Position numbers and translations under genes: made by a program
NCBI GenBank assembly: GCA_963556495.2
Contig: OY747705.1
Span: forward strand, 4,283,501 to 4,347,500
From: Valencia hispanica
Taxonomy: Eukaryota; Chordata; Actinopteri; Cyprinodontiformes; Valenciidae
DNA length: 64,000 nucleotides
Reading direction: 5' to 3'
Notes under the pieces: model-generated
What the model saw: the letters and a program-made list of their open reading frames with translations, nothing else
Database searches by the model: none
What the model was told of the DNA's origin: nothing
In this document: positions 1 to 12,347 of the stretch, in pieces
Position numbering within the stretch: the first letter of the stretch is position 1
Layout of the letters: each line of letters starts with the position of its first letter

Positions 1-1080
1 TGGGTGCAAACCAGCGAGAGGAGGAAGAATTTCAAAATATCTCGTCCATCCATCATAATGGGGAAAGATCAACGTCTCTCTGTCAAGCTTTCTGACCACA
101 CGACCTGACAAAGATTTAAAGAGGAGCGGCAAAAGCAAATGAGGTGGATTAGCAGTTCTGGCCAGTGACTTATGGTGCCATTCAGGAGATGTTACTGTGG
201 AACATTGTCTCTTTCCCTGGATGTTGGGCTGTTAGCATGTCGTGTCATGTATGACAGTTACAGTATGAGACTGTCATACAGCAACAGTGTCTTAAGTCAG
301 AGTCTTCTTCAAATTTGCTGCAAGACTGACTGCTACCTGAGATTCTTCCTGCCCACAGTATCATCCTAACACGACTCTTTGAAGATACTTGGATGATATG
401 AGTTATGAAAACATTTCAACATTTTTATCTCTGTCATAAAAAAGCCTTTTTAAATTGAATTGAACTGTTAAGTCGAATGAAGTGGTTTTATTTCACTTAT
501 ACAATACATATACATGAAAACAAAGCTGTTTAACATGATTTCATTTTCTTTGAGTTTTTCGGTGAAGATTATTGAAGATTTTTTTTAAGTATGAAAAACC
601 TGAAAAGGTCTGAATGCTTCCTGAGGAGACTGTCCTGGAAAAACTTGCTTTTTTCACATCTGAAAGAATTAAATATCTGGAAAATTTACTGTAAAAATGC
701 CTACATTGTTTTAACAGCTCTTAAGTGGACCAGAATATGTTTGTTACAAGGCTTTATATAAGGGGAAATACTGAGAAAACATGACAGTGATACAAAAATA
801 TACCTAATCAGTTTTATGTCACTCAGGGGCATAACTAGCCTGGCAAGCCATTCTATATATATATGTAATATATACTGTATATAGTCGAACCACAACCCAT
901 AGACAGAGCTAATTCTTTGGGGTGGAATCTATGGTTGTCTTTCAAACTGTCTCTGCATGCAATTGGGTAGCACCAGGACCAATCAGAGCAATGAACAACA
1001 TAACTTATTAATAGCGACGGTAATCAGACAACAGGGCAGTCTGCCATACACTGTCGAAGAAGAAGAAGAACAGGACAGTC
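1..1080. other. unassigned, AT-rich intergenic sequence
   Basis: No recognisable coding or repeat structure. ORFs here are short and lack family resemblance. A CCAAT sequence near 980 and a GAA-rich run near 1060 precede the small reading frame at 1081. Confidence 0.5.
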
Positions 1081-1170
1081 ATGGCGTCAAACATCAACAT
1101 CAATGACTTCTGTCGTCCTTGTCAGAAAAACATGAAAATATCGGGTGTACTGACAACAGACCATTCCTGA
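1081..1170 (+). other. short reading frame with Cys-x2-Cys, possible first exon or relic
   Basis: A 29-codon frame starts at an ATG (1081) and ends in TGA at 1168-1170. It begins MASNININDFCRPCQKN, with a Cys-x2-Cys pair suggestive of the start of a small zinc-binding module. A CCAAT box lies about 100 bases upstream. No continuing exon was found and no splice donor is convincing. It could be the first exon of a fish gene or transposon-derived gene, or chance; I cannot assign a function. Confidence 0.15.
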
Positions 1171-2857
1171 GCCACCGCCATCTTTGTTGTTTTGGTCCGT
1201 TGCAGCTCTGCCATAATGGTGCTAAGCCCAACCAACGGCTCTCTACTAACATACAGCGCTGTGAGTGGCCCGGCCTACACTTAGCCGAGCCAATGGTTGA
1301 CCTGCTGAGACTACAATGGAGCGTGGCTATACCGACCTGCAGAGCAACATTTTTGCTATGGTTTTTCTAGATTTCTAGGTTAAGGCATAACGGCTATTTT
1401 TGCACACAGAGTTTAAAGTTTTGTAGGGTTCATGTTGGAGGCAAACTGATGGGCTGTGTTTGCTGTGTTTCAATTGACTTTAAAGAAAATAGCTGGTTTT
1501 GTTTTTCATTTCAGGAGAGCAAGATGGTAATGTTGTCCATCTGCATACTTCAGTTTGATGAAGAGGTGTTGTGCTCCATCCAAAATTAGATGTTATTAGC
1601 CTACAAGGCCATGATACCTAAACCCCAGCATGCAGAGTCACTTCATGGATCCATGATTGAATGACTACATAAGGCTTGGACTGATTGGTGCAACATGAAC
1701 ACATTTCCTCTGTCAGGGATTCTTGCATCTAGGAAAATCTAATTCAGAACAAATTCCTTTTATCAGCTAATGATAGTTAAATCACTTCCTGGCAGAAAAA
1801 TCAATCAAATGTGATGCGTTTTCCATTTTCTTCTTTGTACATCATCATGGAAAGTATGAGGAAGAAGCCAGATGGCTTCTGAAGGAAATGATCGTTTCTG
1901 TTTTCAGAAAGCGATTTATCTCCTCGACACGTTATGCTTCATGACCCAGAGAAAAACTTACACTCATTTCTACATAATGAGATTCTGCTCAAAGCATTTC
2001 ACTCTTTGAGTTGTTGTTTTCCACCTAGCACCTACAGACAGGACATATTCCAATATAATTTTTTTTATATTTTCTCATGAACTGCACAATAAAAGGAAAA
2101 TCAATGCTATCTAAGTGGTCATATCCCAAAATATGGATGTGTCCAAAAACTGTTTTATGCAGTTTCTCAATTTTAGCTAAATTGTTCCCTTCTTTTCTAC
2201 ATGTATATTATATTTCACAGTCTGGCAGCAGAATGATTTGTTTATTCAGCTTAATATGACATACAGTTTTTATGGACATCACAGTATTAGGTTTTTAAGA
2301 CTTTAAAAGTTCAAGCTAAAAGATTTTATTCCAGTTCTTGTATTTATGAATTTAGCGCTGCTGCCCAATTTGTGAAAGCTGCCACTTCAAATCAGGGAAG
2401 CTGAAAACTATTATCCTAACTGTAATCTAAAGCATGCTGAATGAAAAGTTCAGACTAATAGGCAATATGCTCTAAACACTATAAGTAAGCAGTGTATGCT
2501 TCATGATGAGCAAACACTTTGCTTAATGTAGATAAAACATTTGTCTTTAACTAATATTGAACCTTTGGAGGAATCGGTTTCTTTTACTGCTGTATCTTTA
2601 CACATTTGTTCCCCTCTGTAGACATTTCTACTGGCAGGACAAAGTTCTATGAATGTTTCTATTTCAATATCACTTGGAGAACATTTACGGTTATCTTCCA
2701 TGTTCCATTTACACAAGGATTATAGCTCGCTTAATTTACCTTGAGTATATGCTTTGTTGTGTTTGAATTGGGAGGAATACAGAAGTTATCACAGGTTTTC
2801 AGACGATAACTGAACACATGAACAGAGGGAAGGAAATTATGATGTTACAGTGTAACA
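1171..2857. other. unassigned intergenic sequence
   Basis: I see no gene, RNA or named repeat here. The ORFs are short and AT-driven. Confidence 0.4.
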
Positions 2858-2891
2858 AGGATGGATGGATGGACGGATGGATGGATGGATG
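2858..2891. repeat. (GGAT)n microsatellite
   Basis: About eight units of GGAT, one changed to GGAC. Confidence 0.85.
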
Positions 2892-3549
2892 ATATGGGAA
2901 AAATATATTAATGAATGATTTGTTTTTAGAATTTGATCTGAATAATTTTAATTTGCAATAATCCACATATTGTAAAATCTACATTCCGCTCAAACATGCT
3001 GCATATTTTGTTTGTCTAGAGTTGAATGGAAAATGCTGTATCTTTATTATGAACATAATTCTGTTATACTGCATCATGGGCAATGTTAGAATCTATAGAA
3101 TGCATCATGTCTGTATATTGTATCTGTTATTATATTGTACATATTTCACTATGAAAAAAGGCCTTTACAATATGAAATTTGTTGCATTGTTTTTTTTAAT
3201 ATCTCTTTCTTTGTCTAGTCTAAGCTTAAAGATACCCAAAACACCTGAGGGGTGTGGTCTGGTTTGTTTGTGCTGATGTGAACACAGCAATGGCACTGTA
3301 GTGCTGACCAAAAGGATTTAGGGGAGGTGGTCTCGGTACGGTTCCAACCCAACTCTAGAGCGGTTCAACATTTTCTGTGACTATCAGATTTTGTGACTCT
3401 AGAGGGCACTGTTTCGCACGAACATAGTGCCCCTCAAGTACACTAGCTCAATACGCAATCTATGTTAACCTCTTAACGTGCAGGAGCTACATATGAACTC
3501 CTCCCCTGAAACGTGCAATTTAACTCCCTGAACAACAAACCAATTACAA
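2892..3549. other. unassigned intergenic sequence
   Basis: Nothing supportable. The sequence is AT-rich up to about 3240. Confidence 0.4.
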
Positions 3550-4034
3550 AAGTTGGTTTTCCTACATTTCACAAAAAAGTATGGAAGTTAGCACAACATT
3601 CTCTTTTTGCAATGACCTAAAACATAGAGATACAAGTACTAACAACTCACTAAATAATGTTACAGCATACAACTACCTTGGTTTTTCGGTCTGACTTAAA
3701 TTACTGCCCCAAATCTGTCAAACTTAGTTTTTAAAGTTTTCACAACTGAAAGTAGTTTTCATGCCAAAAAAGAGAAGTTGTCTTTGTCACACAGTGAAGA
3801 CAACTATGGAAGTTGGATTTCCTGGATTTCACAACTAAAGCATTTATGTTTCCCTGATTGTGATGAAGCGCAATTTCCAGATTTAAGTACTGATGATTCA
3901 AAAAATTCAGTTGAAGCTTACAATTTCCTTGGTTTGTTGGACTAACTTATTATATTGCCTCAAATGAATTAACCTTAATTTTTTTGTGTTTTCTAAACTT
4001 AAAATATTTTGTAAGGCCAAAAAATTGAAGTTGG
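3550..4034. repeat. degenerate two-copy tandem repeat (~260 bp unit)
   Basis: Two diverged copies can be aligned by eye, about 3550-3780 and 3808-4034. Each opens with AGTTGG-TTTCCT-ATTTCAC, has a central AGTACT followed by a CTTGGTTT block, and closes with GCCAAAAAA-GAAGTTG. The left half of each is less conserved. This is probably an old dispersed fish repeat that has duplicated. No coding capacity is evident. Confidence 0.5.
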
Positions 4035-4282
4035 GGTTTTTTACAGTGCAGGGAGCCAACCTTCTATGGTTAATTACCTTCTTTTTTAAGGGGGCTGTGT
4101 TGATATGTTGTAAAATATAAATGTATTGACATAGGTAACCAGTAGGGGGCACTGTATTTTAGAGAAGCACATTAAGGTATGGCATAAATAAGACTACAAG
4201 ATGGTGTTAATAAAGTTTTGGCAGTAGCTCACATGAAAGATTGGTTTGCAGTGTTGTCTTTCACTAGTTCATTAAGAGCAAC

Positions 4283-5030
4283 ACGGGGGCTACACTATCT
4301 AATGCCAGACACAAAGAGGAAGTAACAATATGAATCAGATCATCAATTTCTGAAGGGTTAGAGGTGGAAATGCTGCCCTCCACTGTGTTACACTGAGGGA
4401 AGTAAGAATGGAACAGATTCTTTAAAACTTGTTACAGCATTGTCTTATAAAGCTCTGCTATAATGACATTTTCTTTCAGGTTTGGAATGGTCAGTCAAAA
4501 TAAATTCAAAAGTTATCAAAAAATAGTCAGACAGGACCGGGTTATGTGGGAGAACTGCTATTTCCTCAATATCAATGCTGTATGTCAGTACAAGGTCCAA
4601 AGTGTGTTTGCCCGAGTGGGTCGATCCCTGTACTTTTGAGTAAAACTAATTGAGTCTAAAATAGCATTAAAACCTGAGCCGGGAAAATCTGTTAGACACG
4701 TGGACTGGTTGGCGATGACCCGTGGGCTTGGTTCTGGAACTACGCTTCCTACGTATTTTCACCCACTCGGGGGTTGTTGGGGGATATTGTGGTGATTTGG
4801 TTCCGGGCTTCTAATTCTGACACCCTCGCCTTCAAAGCTACAAAAATGCTCCATTTATTACACTTACCCTTATCATTAAATGATGCAGGGAAGTAACTAA
4901 ACATCTGAGACAGAGAGCAAGAGACAGGAGAAGACTTAGGCAGCGCTAGAGAATCAGAAGGAGAGAGGAGTAGCCATAGCCCCAATTATTCTAAGCTAAC
5001 TAAGCTAGCGAGACTTTACCACACCAAAAA
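4283..5030 (-). mobile_element. L2-type LINE, internal part, minus strand (first segment)
   Basis: Read on the minus strand, this matches the large L2 copy at 41.9-46.8 kb. 4283-4677 corresponds to the end of the endonuclease region and following linker (about 43730-44114). After an internal deletion of roughly 1.2 kb, 4678-5030 corresponds to the ORF1 and 5' leader part (about 42125-42540). The ORF1 start is still legible as MFSYFPASF near 4895. The copy is interrupted at about 5031 by an LTR-like repeat and resumes near 7067. It is not functional. Confidence 0.7.
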
Positions 5031-7066
5031 AAAAGGCACAGAGTGCGAGTGATTTAATGTCTGGTTTAATTCAACATAAATACTTATGACTAATAACTTA
5101 ATATTAATATAAGTATTGACGAGATTCAATGATTTAATGGATTAATTGGGGCACCACTCCTATATTAACGTAATATTCGGAGAATTTCCAGACTTTCAGT
5201 CTCTTCTGAAGGATGAGCTCAAACGCTGTGACAATTACCTGGAGGCACACATTGAATAAAACAGAGAATCTTCCCTTTAAATATGATAGGGTTTATTAAC
5301 ACAATAGATTAATCTTACAGCCAACTCACTGTGTCGACAATCCCATCTATTCTAAGGCATACGATCTACAAACTACTGACGATCTTGGAAGAATGTATAA
5401 ATGGAATCAAATCAACAAATAACACTAACGGAATAAGGGGAAAAGAAAGAAAGAAGAGATACAGCACTGCTTCTAGTGACAACCAGTTTACAACACAGAG
5501 CATACAACATTCAAGGCCAGCATGCGGCGACGCTTATTGGCAATGAGTAAACAGTGGCTTACAAGTTCACAAACTTATATCAACCAACAGAAAGACGAGA
5601 TCCAACCCGTCGGACCTAACTCCTCTATCCAGACTCAGCAGAAATAAACCAGGTTTATCCTAGTTGGCGATGATTTCCTTCCGTCCACCCTACTCTATGA
5701 CCAGAGGCGTAGCAAGCTTTTCAAAGGTGTGGGGAATGGATGTTGTTTGTTTGTGAACAACAAAAAACGATGAATACAGTAACAAAAAGACAGTGGTAAG
5801 CTTGATAGTGACATGTTGTTGCTGTTGTTTAGCGTGACATCAGCTGGTTTCCTCTTTCTGCGCGAAGTGGGCGGTAAACAAACGAGAGAGAGAGACGGGA
5901 CTGGTGACAGAAAAGCTGATCAGCTGGTCATTGATCAGTTTCATGATTGAAGGAGCAACAGGAGAGAGAGGGGATAGAATGGGAGAAGATGAGGCAGCTA
6001 CACAGCTTAAATACACAGAATAACTCCAGCTTTGTGTCGTTTTTTTCATTGTAGCTGAAGTAAGGGACAAATCGCGTTCCTTCTCACCTTAATATGGAAC
6101 GCGTAATATTTTCTCAGAATACGGGACCATTACATTTTTTATGGGACGGTTGGCCACCCTACTGCTGAACAATATTCCAGTTAGTCTAAAAAAACAAATA
6201 TAATACAGAAAAAACTCAACAAAACTTAAACAGAGCATCCTCCCAAACACATATCAAGCTTATTTAAAATGATCAAAAGCATAAACTCTCATTCAAATTA
6301 ACTGGAAAAGGTAGACGTAAATAAACATAAGTTCCCGCCTCCTACTCAGCACAGGCTGACAGATCAATCTAACCCACCAAGAGAGGCGGGACTTAAGGCA
6401 GAACAGCCAATCATCAGCCGGTCACACTCAAAGCCGGTGTCATGTTTGAGAGGGAAGGGGGAGGGAGCAGCTGCAGAGAACAGAGCGCAGACAGAGAGCG
6501 GCCAAAGAGTAGCGAGTGCTGTAAGACGTTTATGCAAAACTGCAGAAAAAGAGTGGGTGTTGAACCCTCTCACTGTGAAAGTGTCCCCCACGGGTGCGAC
6601 GCACCTGTCCACGACAAACGATGGAGAAAAGGGAACGAAAGTGTTCAAACGGTGGTAGAAGCGGCCGTGCACAGCAGAGGTCAGAGATGGACGCTTCCAA
6701 ATGCAGGCAATGACCAGAATCAGGCCTGTCTACAGAGAGCTATCTTGGGATAGCTCAGATGCCAGCAGACTTCTTAGATGCACAAACGGGAAGCCGGATA
6801 GCTTGGCAGGTAATACTTCGAAGTTTTCAGGGGAGATCATTCCTGATCCAGCAGGTTAGAACAAAAAAGGGACATTTTTAAAGAAATTCAATTGAGTGTC
6901 TCCGTTCAGCTCAGCGATGAGCAAGCGGGGAAAGACGATGATATCATGTTTCGCGCCATTTTATCAACTCTGGGATGTCGTCACTGGCCACAGACCAATG
7001 AGCATGTGTTGTGGGCGGCGCAAGGGATGCTGGGAGATGTGGTCCATTCAGTTTGTGGAAAATGAA
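5031..7066 (-). repeat. LTR-like dispersed repeat, copy 1, inserted in an L2
   Basis: Shares long blocks with 40813-41912 plus 46823-47000 and with about 8120-9390. On the minus strand it has LTR-like order: a start resembling TGTTGGG at the right edge, a promoter-like region, an AATAAA signal near 5290-5300, then about 250 bases more. No canonical CA end or clear target duplication could be fixed at the left edge, so the LTR assignment is an inference. Compared with copy 2 it has an extra ~1.1 kb (about 5640-6755), which ends near 6165 in a GGCCACCCTA motif like the terminus of the element at 33116-33869. Confidence 0.45.
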
Positions 7067-7272
7067 TCCCAACAGTGTGAAACACAAAGACTTCCCAAAA
7101 AATATAATAAACAAACAGAAAATATGTGTTTTAGCGTGCTTGTGTGTTAAAATCACTTAGAAAGGCCTCATCACAGAGAAAACTAGAAAAGTTCAAGAGA
7201 GTCTGAACACCAAACAGCTCCATAAGGTGCAACAACGACAACAGGAAAGGACACAATACGGCTTACCCAATC
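7067..7272 (-). mobile_element. L2-type LINE 5' end, minus strand (second segment)
   Basis: Reverse complement of the first ~190 bases of the large L2 copy (about 41920-42110), ending at the GTAAGCCGTATTG block. With 4283-5030 it forms a single L2 insertion split by the LTR-like repeat. Confidence 0.65.
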
Positions 7273-8119
7273 ACGAGCTTCATCAGTCCGTATGTGTGAC
7301 TCTCTGGTGGCGCTGTGTGACAGCTGTGTGACAGGTGTCCTACATTTACTTCTTTCTTTTTGTTTTAGATTCTATACTTATTGCTTTTAAACGCAAACAA
7401 TGTTTGTATTAATCATTAATGCTTTTATTAAAATCTGATATGAGGTGAACATTGTTTGCAAAGGGTGTGGAAGGGTGACATAATATGATAGGAGCTGTAA
7501 TCTGTCACAACTAATGACCTCTGAGCCACTGACCTTCTGTCACCTTTACACTCAAAAACGGTGTATTTTATAACGGATCCATGCACACACTGCTAGCTAT
7601 AAAAGTTTCTTCCTTCTACCACTTTACTTACAGGAGTTATGGAGGGGGTCACATAATTTGATACAGTGCACCCTAAAGTCACAGAATCTAATAGTTGCAG
7701 AAATGTCCGAGCAATTCAAGGTGGGATAGATGATTTTTTTTCCCGAAGCACTTTTTGCAATATTGCTTTAAATAGCAACCAATAAATTTGGTGTTTTCTC
7801 AGAAAAACTAATAATTATAATTGCCTCTAAAGTGTACAATCTTGGAAAAACCTCATCCAATCATCTTGAGCTGCAAGACGATTGGCTCCTGAGCCATCCA
7901 TCAAACCTCCCTCTCACATAACGTAGATGCGTTATGTTAGGAACTATGGTGGAATTGTGTCAACAATGCGTCGAAAATATAAAACTGTATTTGCAAAGAC
8001 GATAGCCAAAGAAAAAGCTGATAAAGAGCGAAACAAAAGAAGAGCAGAGTGAGAACTGGTGCTGCATTAGAGCTATGGCATCAGCTAAAGGAAATCAAAA
8101 GACTGATGCCATGGAAGCT
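7273..8119. other. unassigned intergenic sequence
   Basis: No gene or recognised repeat; ORFs are short. Confidence 0.4.
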
Positions 8120-9390
8120 AAGGGGAATTTATTAAGAAAATAGATCAACCTTACAGCCAAAATATTTCGTCAATAATTCCCATCTATTCTAAAGCATGCA
8201 ACTAATTACTACAGATCTTAGAAAACAATATGTGAAAATTAAACACAATTAACATCAAATGGATCAGGGAGAAACAGACAGCTCAGGCTTTGTTCAGGGA
8301 GGGAGGTGGCCCTCACTCCAGGGGGGCTCAAGTCACAGATAGCCTGGGAGACAAAGAGTCATAAAACTTGTTCTGTGCCAACATGGAGAACTGCACATGG
8401 AGTGTAAGGAGACAAAGGGCCATAAAACTAGTTTTGGCTAAATGGAAGCCACAGCTTTAACAAACAGACAAAGGAACAATGAGGTTAACCTTTCAGCTAA
8501 CAGACCAGCTATAGCAGGTCGGACCGAGCCCAACTCTGCTGACCAGGTGATCAGAGAGCAAGCGCAAGAAGGAGAGCAAGAAAGAGAGCAAGAAAGTAAG
8601 AAAGAAAGAAAGAAAGAAAGAAAGCAAGAAAGAAGGAGGGAGCCGCTCAGGATAAAAACAGTTTCAAACACAGCAATTACAGCTCAAACTTATGCGTGCG
8701 GCGACGCAAAATGAGCCAACAGGTTCAGCCCTTAAAAGACAGTTTAAACCAACAATGAATGAAATCTAACTCGATAAAAACTCTATTTTCTCTACTTATC
8801 TGCCCAGACACAAGATTAGCATAAATGAACCGGTTCAGTCCTACTTTGCTTAGAGGGAAGTCCAGTCCACGAAGAGGAGAGCCAAATGTGTCCGTAGTTG
8901 AGCAAGAAAAGGAAGAGTTAGAAAACCTGCGCAGGATTTAAGGACCGTGCGGCCCAACTGCAGGCCGGTGGCTTGCAGGTCGACGTTGTAACAAACTGTC
9001 TTGGAACAGCCCTGATATAACTCAAACTGGATACACCAACAGGATGAGCACTTCGAAGCGTTGAAATGAGAGATCTTCCCGGGCCAGCGCGTCAGAACAA
9101 AAGAGAATCTTCACCGGTGAGATGTCCTCTGTGTAGCAGGAGTTTCTGCTAAGAACCTCTGCTGAGAACAATTTTGAAATAGCCGCCCCACCTTCTTATA
9201 GCCCCTTTGGCCGTGATGTCATCGTTGATGTCACCATGGGTGGTCACAGACCAATACAAGTGTGGTGGGGGTCACCGCTGGGATTGCTGGGAAATGTGGT
9301 CTGCTCAGTCCATCTAGGGAAAATGTCTTCTAGCCGTCCAACAGTCTGTTCAGTTCATTTGATGAAAATGAAGTCCCAACATTCCCCTTC
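8120..9390 (-). repeat. LTR-like dispersed repeat, copy 3
   Basis: Aligns with copies at 5.0-7.1 kb and 40.8-47.0 kb, including the TTTATTAA...CTTACAGCC block near 8125-8160 and the shared right end AAAATGAAGTCCCAACA near 9380. On the minus strand there is a TATA-like GCTATAAGAAG (near 9195) preceded by CRE-like TGACATCA motifs and a CCAAT box, which is promoter-like. The left edge is truncated relative to copies 1 and 2. A (GAAA)n run lies at about 8595-8635. Confidence 0.45.
8595..8635. repeat. (GAAA)n microsatellite
   Basis: Interrupted GAAA/GCAA units inside the LTR-like repeat. A shorter purine run occurs at the equivalent place in the other two copies. Confidence 0.75.
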
Positions 9391-11228
9391 AGTTCTGAAG
9401 AGTTGAACCAATGTTTAGTCTTTGGAACTAGAGATTGATTCATTTTCCATGTGAACCAAGAAACGTTGCTGTCCTTCTGCGGTACAGAAGCTTTAACAGT
9501 TCAGTCCATTTGAAGAACAACGGAGAAAAAAAAAAATGGTCCCAGCAGGGCCGACCTTCCATCCACCACGGACCAATATGATTGGCTATGAGAAAAGATT
9601 TCATAGTTATGTTCATACGTTATGTGACCCAAGACATCTTTAGTAGATCTTTAAGTGAAATATTTTGGTTGTCATTGTTCAGAATGAAGAGGGATGGTAA
9701 GATAAATTGTTAATGCTGAATGACACAGTTATTTGAACCGAAAATATATTTATTGCTTATGTATTATTGAACAACAATGTTTGCCCACAACTTATCCTTT
9801 CTACATCTGGTGGGCATCTCCTGGCAGTTTGTGCAGAGACATCAGGTGGTTTGACCTGGGAGGTCTGTTGGAGGGGCACTAGTTGTCAGATAAAGCAGGT
9901 TGAACATCAAACTGTGATCATGGATCAAGCAGAGCTGCGGTGGATGATGACTCTGTAAATTCAGCGACTGAATCCTGGCCTGTAAAGCAACAGAAACACT
10001 AAAGAACAGCTCTACTGTACTTGAACTATCATGCGTTTACAGTGCACGCCAGGTCAACCCACTGACCTAACTATTCAGAAATTTTTTTTTTACTTTGTCA
10101 GAGGCAAGATATATTTTAAAAATAATTAAATAAATACTGTTAGAAAAATATTGTTTTAAAACATAAAACAATATATGAAAGAAAGCACACAGACAAGTAC
10201 TTGAATTTAAATTGCAAGGGAAAGAAGGTCACACTTCTGTCAAAGAACTGCTCCGTCACTTTGCCTTTTATTTCAATTCAGAGACTATAGGCAGATACTT
10301 TTTGAAATAGTCACATCTCACCAAATAAGGAAAGGAGAAGTATCTTACAAGCTGCTGGTGCAAGATGCAAGATTACACTATTTAGGAGTCTATCAGACTT
10401 TAAAAAACGGAAACTGGGTGGAGGTTTCAGTTACTGTCTTAACCATTTTCCTGTTCAACCGCACTATTTTAAGCTTACAGAGAATAAAACACTTCTTGAA
10501 CACAGCTGTGACCCCAGTAAAGTAAACAGCAGTATCACATAAATCAATGATAACTTATATACAGTTTTTCCAACAAATACCTGCTAATCAGTAACCTTCT
10601 CGGCTTGTAGCTCTTCAACTCTGGATGTCTTCTTTGCCTAGACTCCCCGGCTGATAACCGTGCCCTGCCTCCTCCTCGGTGCTCCTCCGACCTTTCGCTG
10701 AGGATTCAAAATCAGAGCCAGAAAGGCTCTCATCATGGAAGTTCTAAATATATTTTTAAAAATTGTTTAGAATACAGCTAAACCAAAATGAAGCAATCTG
10801 TAGCCTACTTTGGCTTGTGGGCTGCTAGCTTCTCATCAGTCTAACTGCAATCAGCTGTTCTTGCTACCCCAAGATTACTTTGAACACATATCAAAAAACT
10901 GTGGAAAGGCTAACTTGTAATGTAATATACTGATAAATATAGCTTTAAACAACAATCACAATCATTTATGTTAATAGTGTCAGATTTTTTCATTATTAGT
11001 GAATGAGCCATGAAACTGTAAGCAGATCGAAGCAGCGCAGTATTAGTCTGCCCATGAACCCTCGGTAACAAGCATTGCGCGTTCCTGTATTGTGGAGCGT
11101 GGCTTAGGGAGCGAGTTCAAAGAAAGGGGATTGGACTTCTTTTTTTAAATACAGCTTGCTGAATAGCTTTTCCAAGATTTCCTACTCCACCTTTAATATT
11201 AAAACCAATCACATTTTAATTTTTTTTA
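9391..11228. other. unassigned intergenic sequence
   Basis: No supported gene. A slightly GC-richer patch at about 10600-10730 gives no recognisable peptide. Confidence 0.4.
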
Positions 11229-12347
11229 TTTTTGTTTGTCAATCAAACCTGGAAAGTATAAATGATACACAGATTGTTCTGGTCTGATAAAACAAAAATA
11301 GAAATTTTTGCACAATGTCAGGAGAAAAAGCACTACGAATCCCATGGCTAACACCATCCCTACCGTAAAGCATAATGGTGGTGGAATCATGCTTGAGGAT
11401 CTTCTTCTGCATCAGGAACTGATTGACTTGTCCAGATAGTGGGAAAGATGACTGCAGCCAAATGTATACAGAAAAGAGCAATAGTTCCCAAAATTAGGGT
11501 TGAGACCCAACTTGGGTTCACTAGTATGTATATCTAGGGTCTTGTATTCCTTTTTGGAAATAAACCTACATGCCAAAAATGACAATAAGAAAGCATATGC
11601 ATCTTAGAAATGTAGATAAAAATTAAAAACAGAACCAATATACTGCATGTTGATGCCGATTGTGTGGACATTGTACCACTTTTTAGCCTACTAAAGTAAA
11701 AATGCTTGTATGCTCACCCAAGACTCAGGGTCATGACCCTCTTACATTTTACTTTTGAGGAAAAGCTGGAAAGGTTGGAAGCATCTGATCGGAAATGCTT
11801 TGGACCTCAGGCTAAGGATAAGATTCATCTTTCAAGATTAACATGACCTAAAGAAAACAGCCAAAATAACAAATGAGCAGCTTCAAGAGCAGCCAGGACT
11901 TCAATCTAATGGAACAAACCTAACCCTGTCTACTGAGAGAGCAAATCCAACCTGACCAAGCTTGAGTCGATCTCCAGAGAAGAACTGTACAAAGCCAAGG
12001 TGGGCAGGGCCATGATTACAAATTTTCTCTATGATGTAAAAGAGACTGGCTCTTTGTGATTTGCTAGTTTTTGCCATCTATTTCCATTCTGGAACTAAAG
12101 CAGACAATTGGTGTTTGAGAACATTATCTACAGCAGCATGCATATGCTCAAATTGACCAATCATATTTAAAAAATAACTAGTATCACACGATCTCTCTGT
12201 GAACAAGACCTTTAAAAGATTTTCAAAAATGTTATGGGCCAATTTATGTTTATGTTTTAAAAAGAGAAGTCAGTTTTAGAAAAATTCTGTAATGTAACAA
12301 AATGTGGGAAATTCAAGGCGCATGAATACTTTCTGTATGTACTGTAG
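11229..12347 (+). mobile_element. fossil Tc1-like transposon
   Basis: The + strand shows broken pieces of a Tc1-type transposase. Near 11275 a WSDKTKIEIF-like block corresponds to the first catalytic Asp region, and near 11350 there is a decayed IPTVKHNGGG-like block. Around 11880-12000 remains of the C-terminal region are visible. The right end near 12285-12347 looks like a Tc1 terminal repeat (CTGTAATGTAACAAAATGTG then GAATACTTTC, ending ACTG before TA). There are many stops and frameshifts. The left terminal repeat was not found. Confidence 0.55.

Noticed and set aside
4097..4293. Possible solo LTR (TGTTGATATG ... GGGGGCTACA with AATAAA)
   Set aside because: The supposed right end, GGGGGCTACACTATCTAA, is the reverse complement of L2 sequence near 44100, so it belongs to the L2 fragment.
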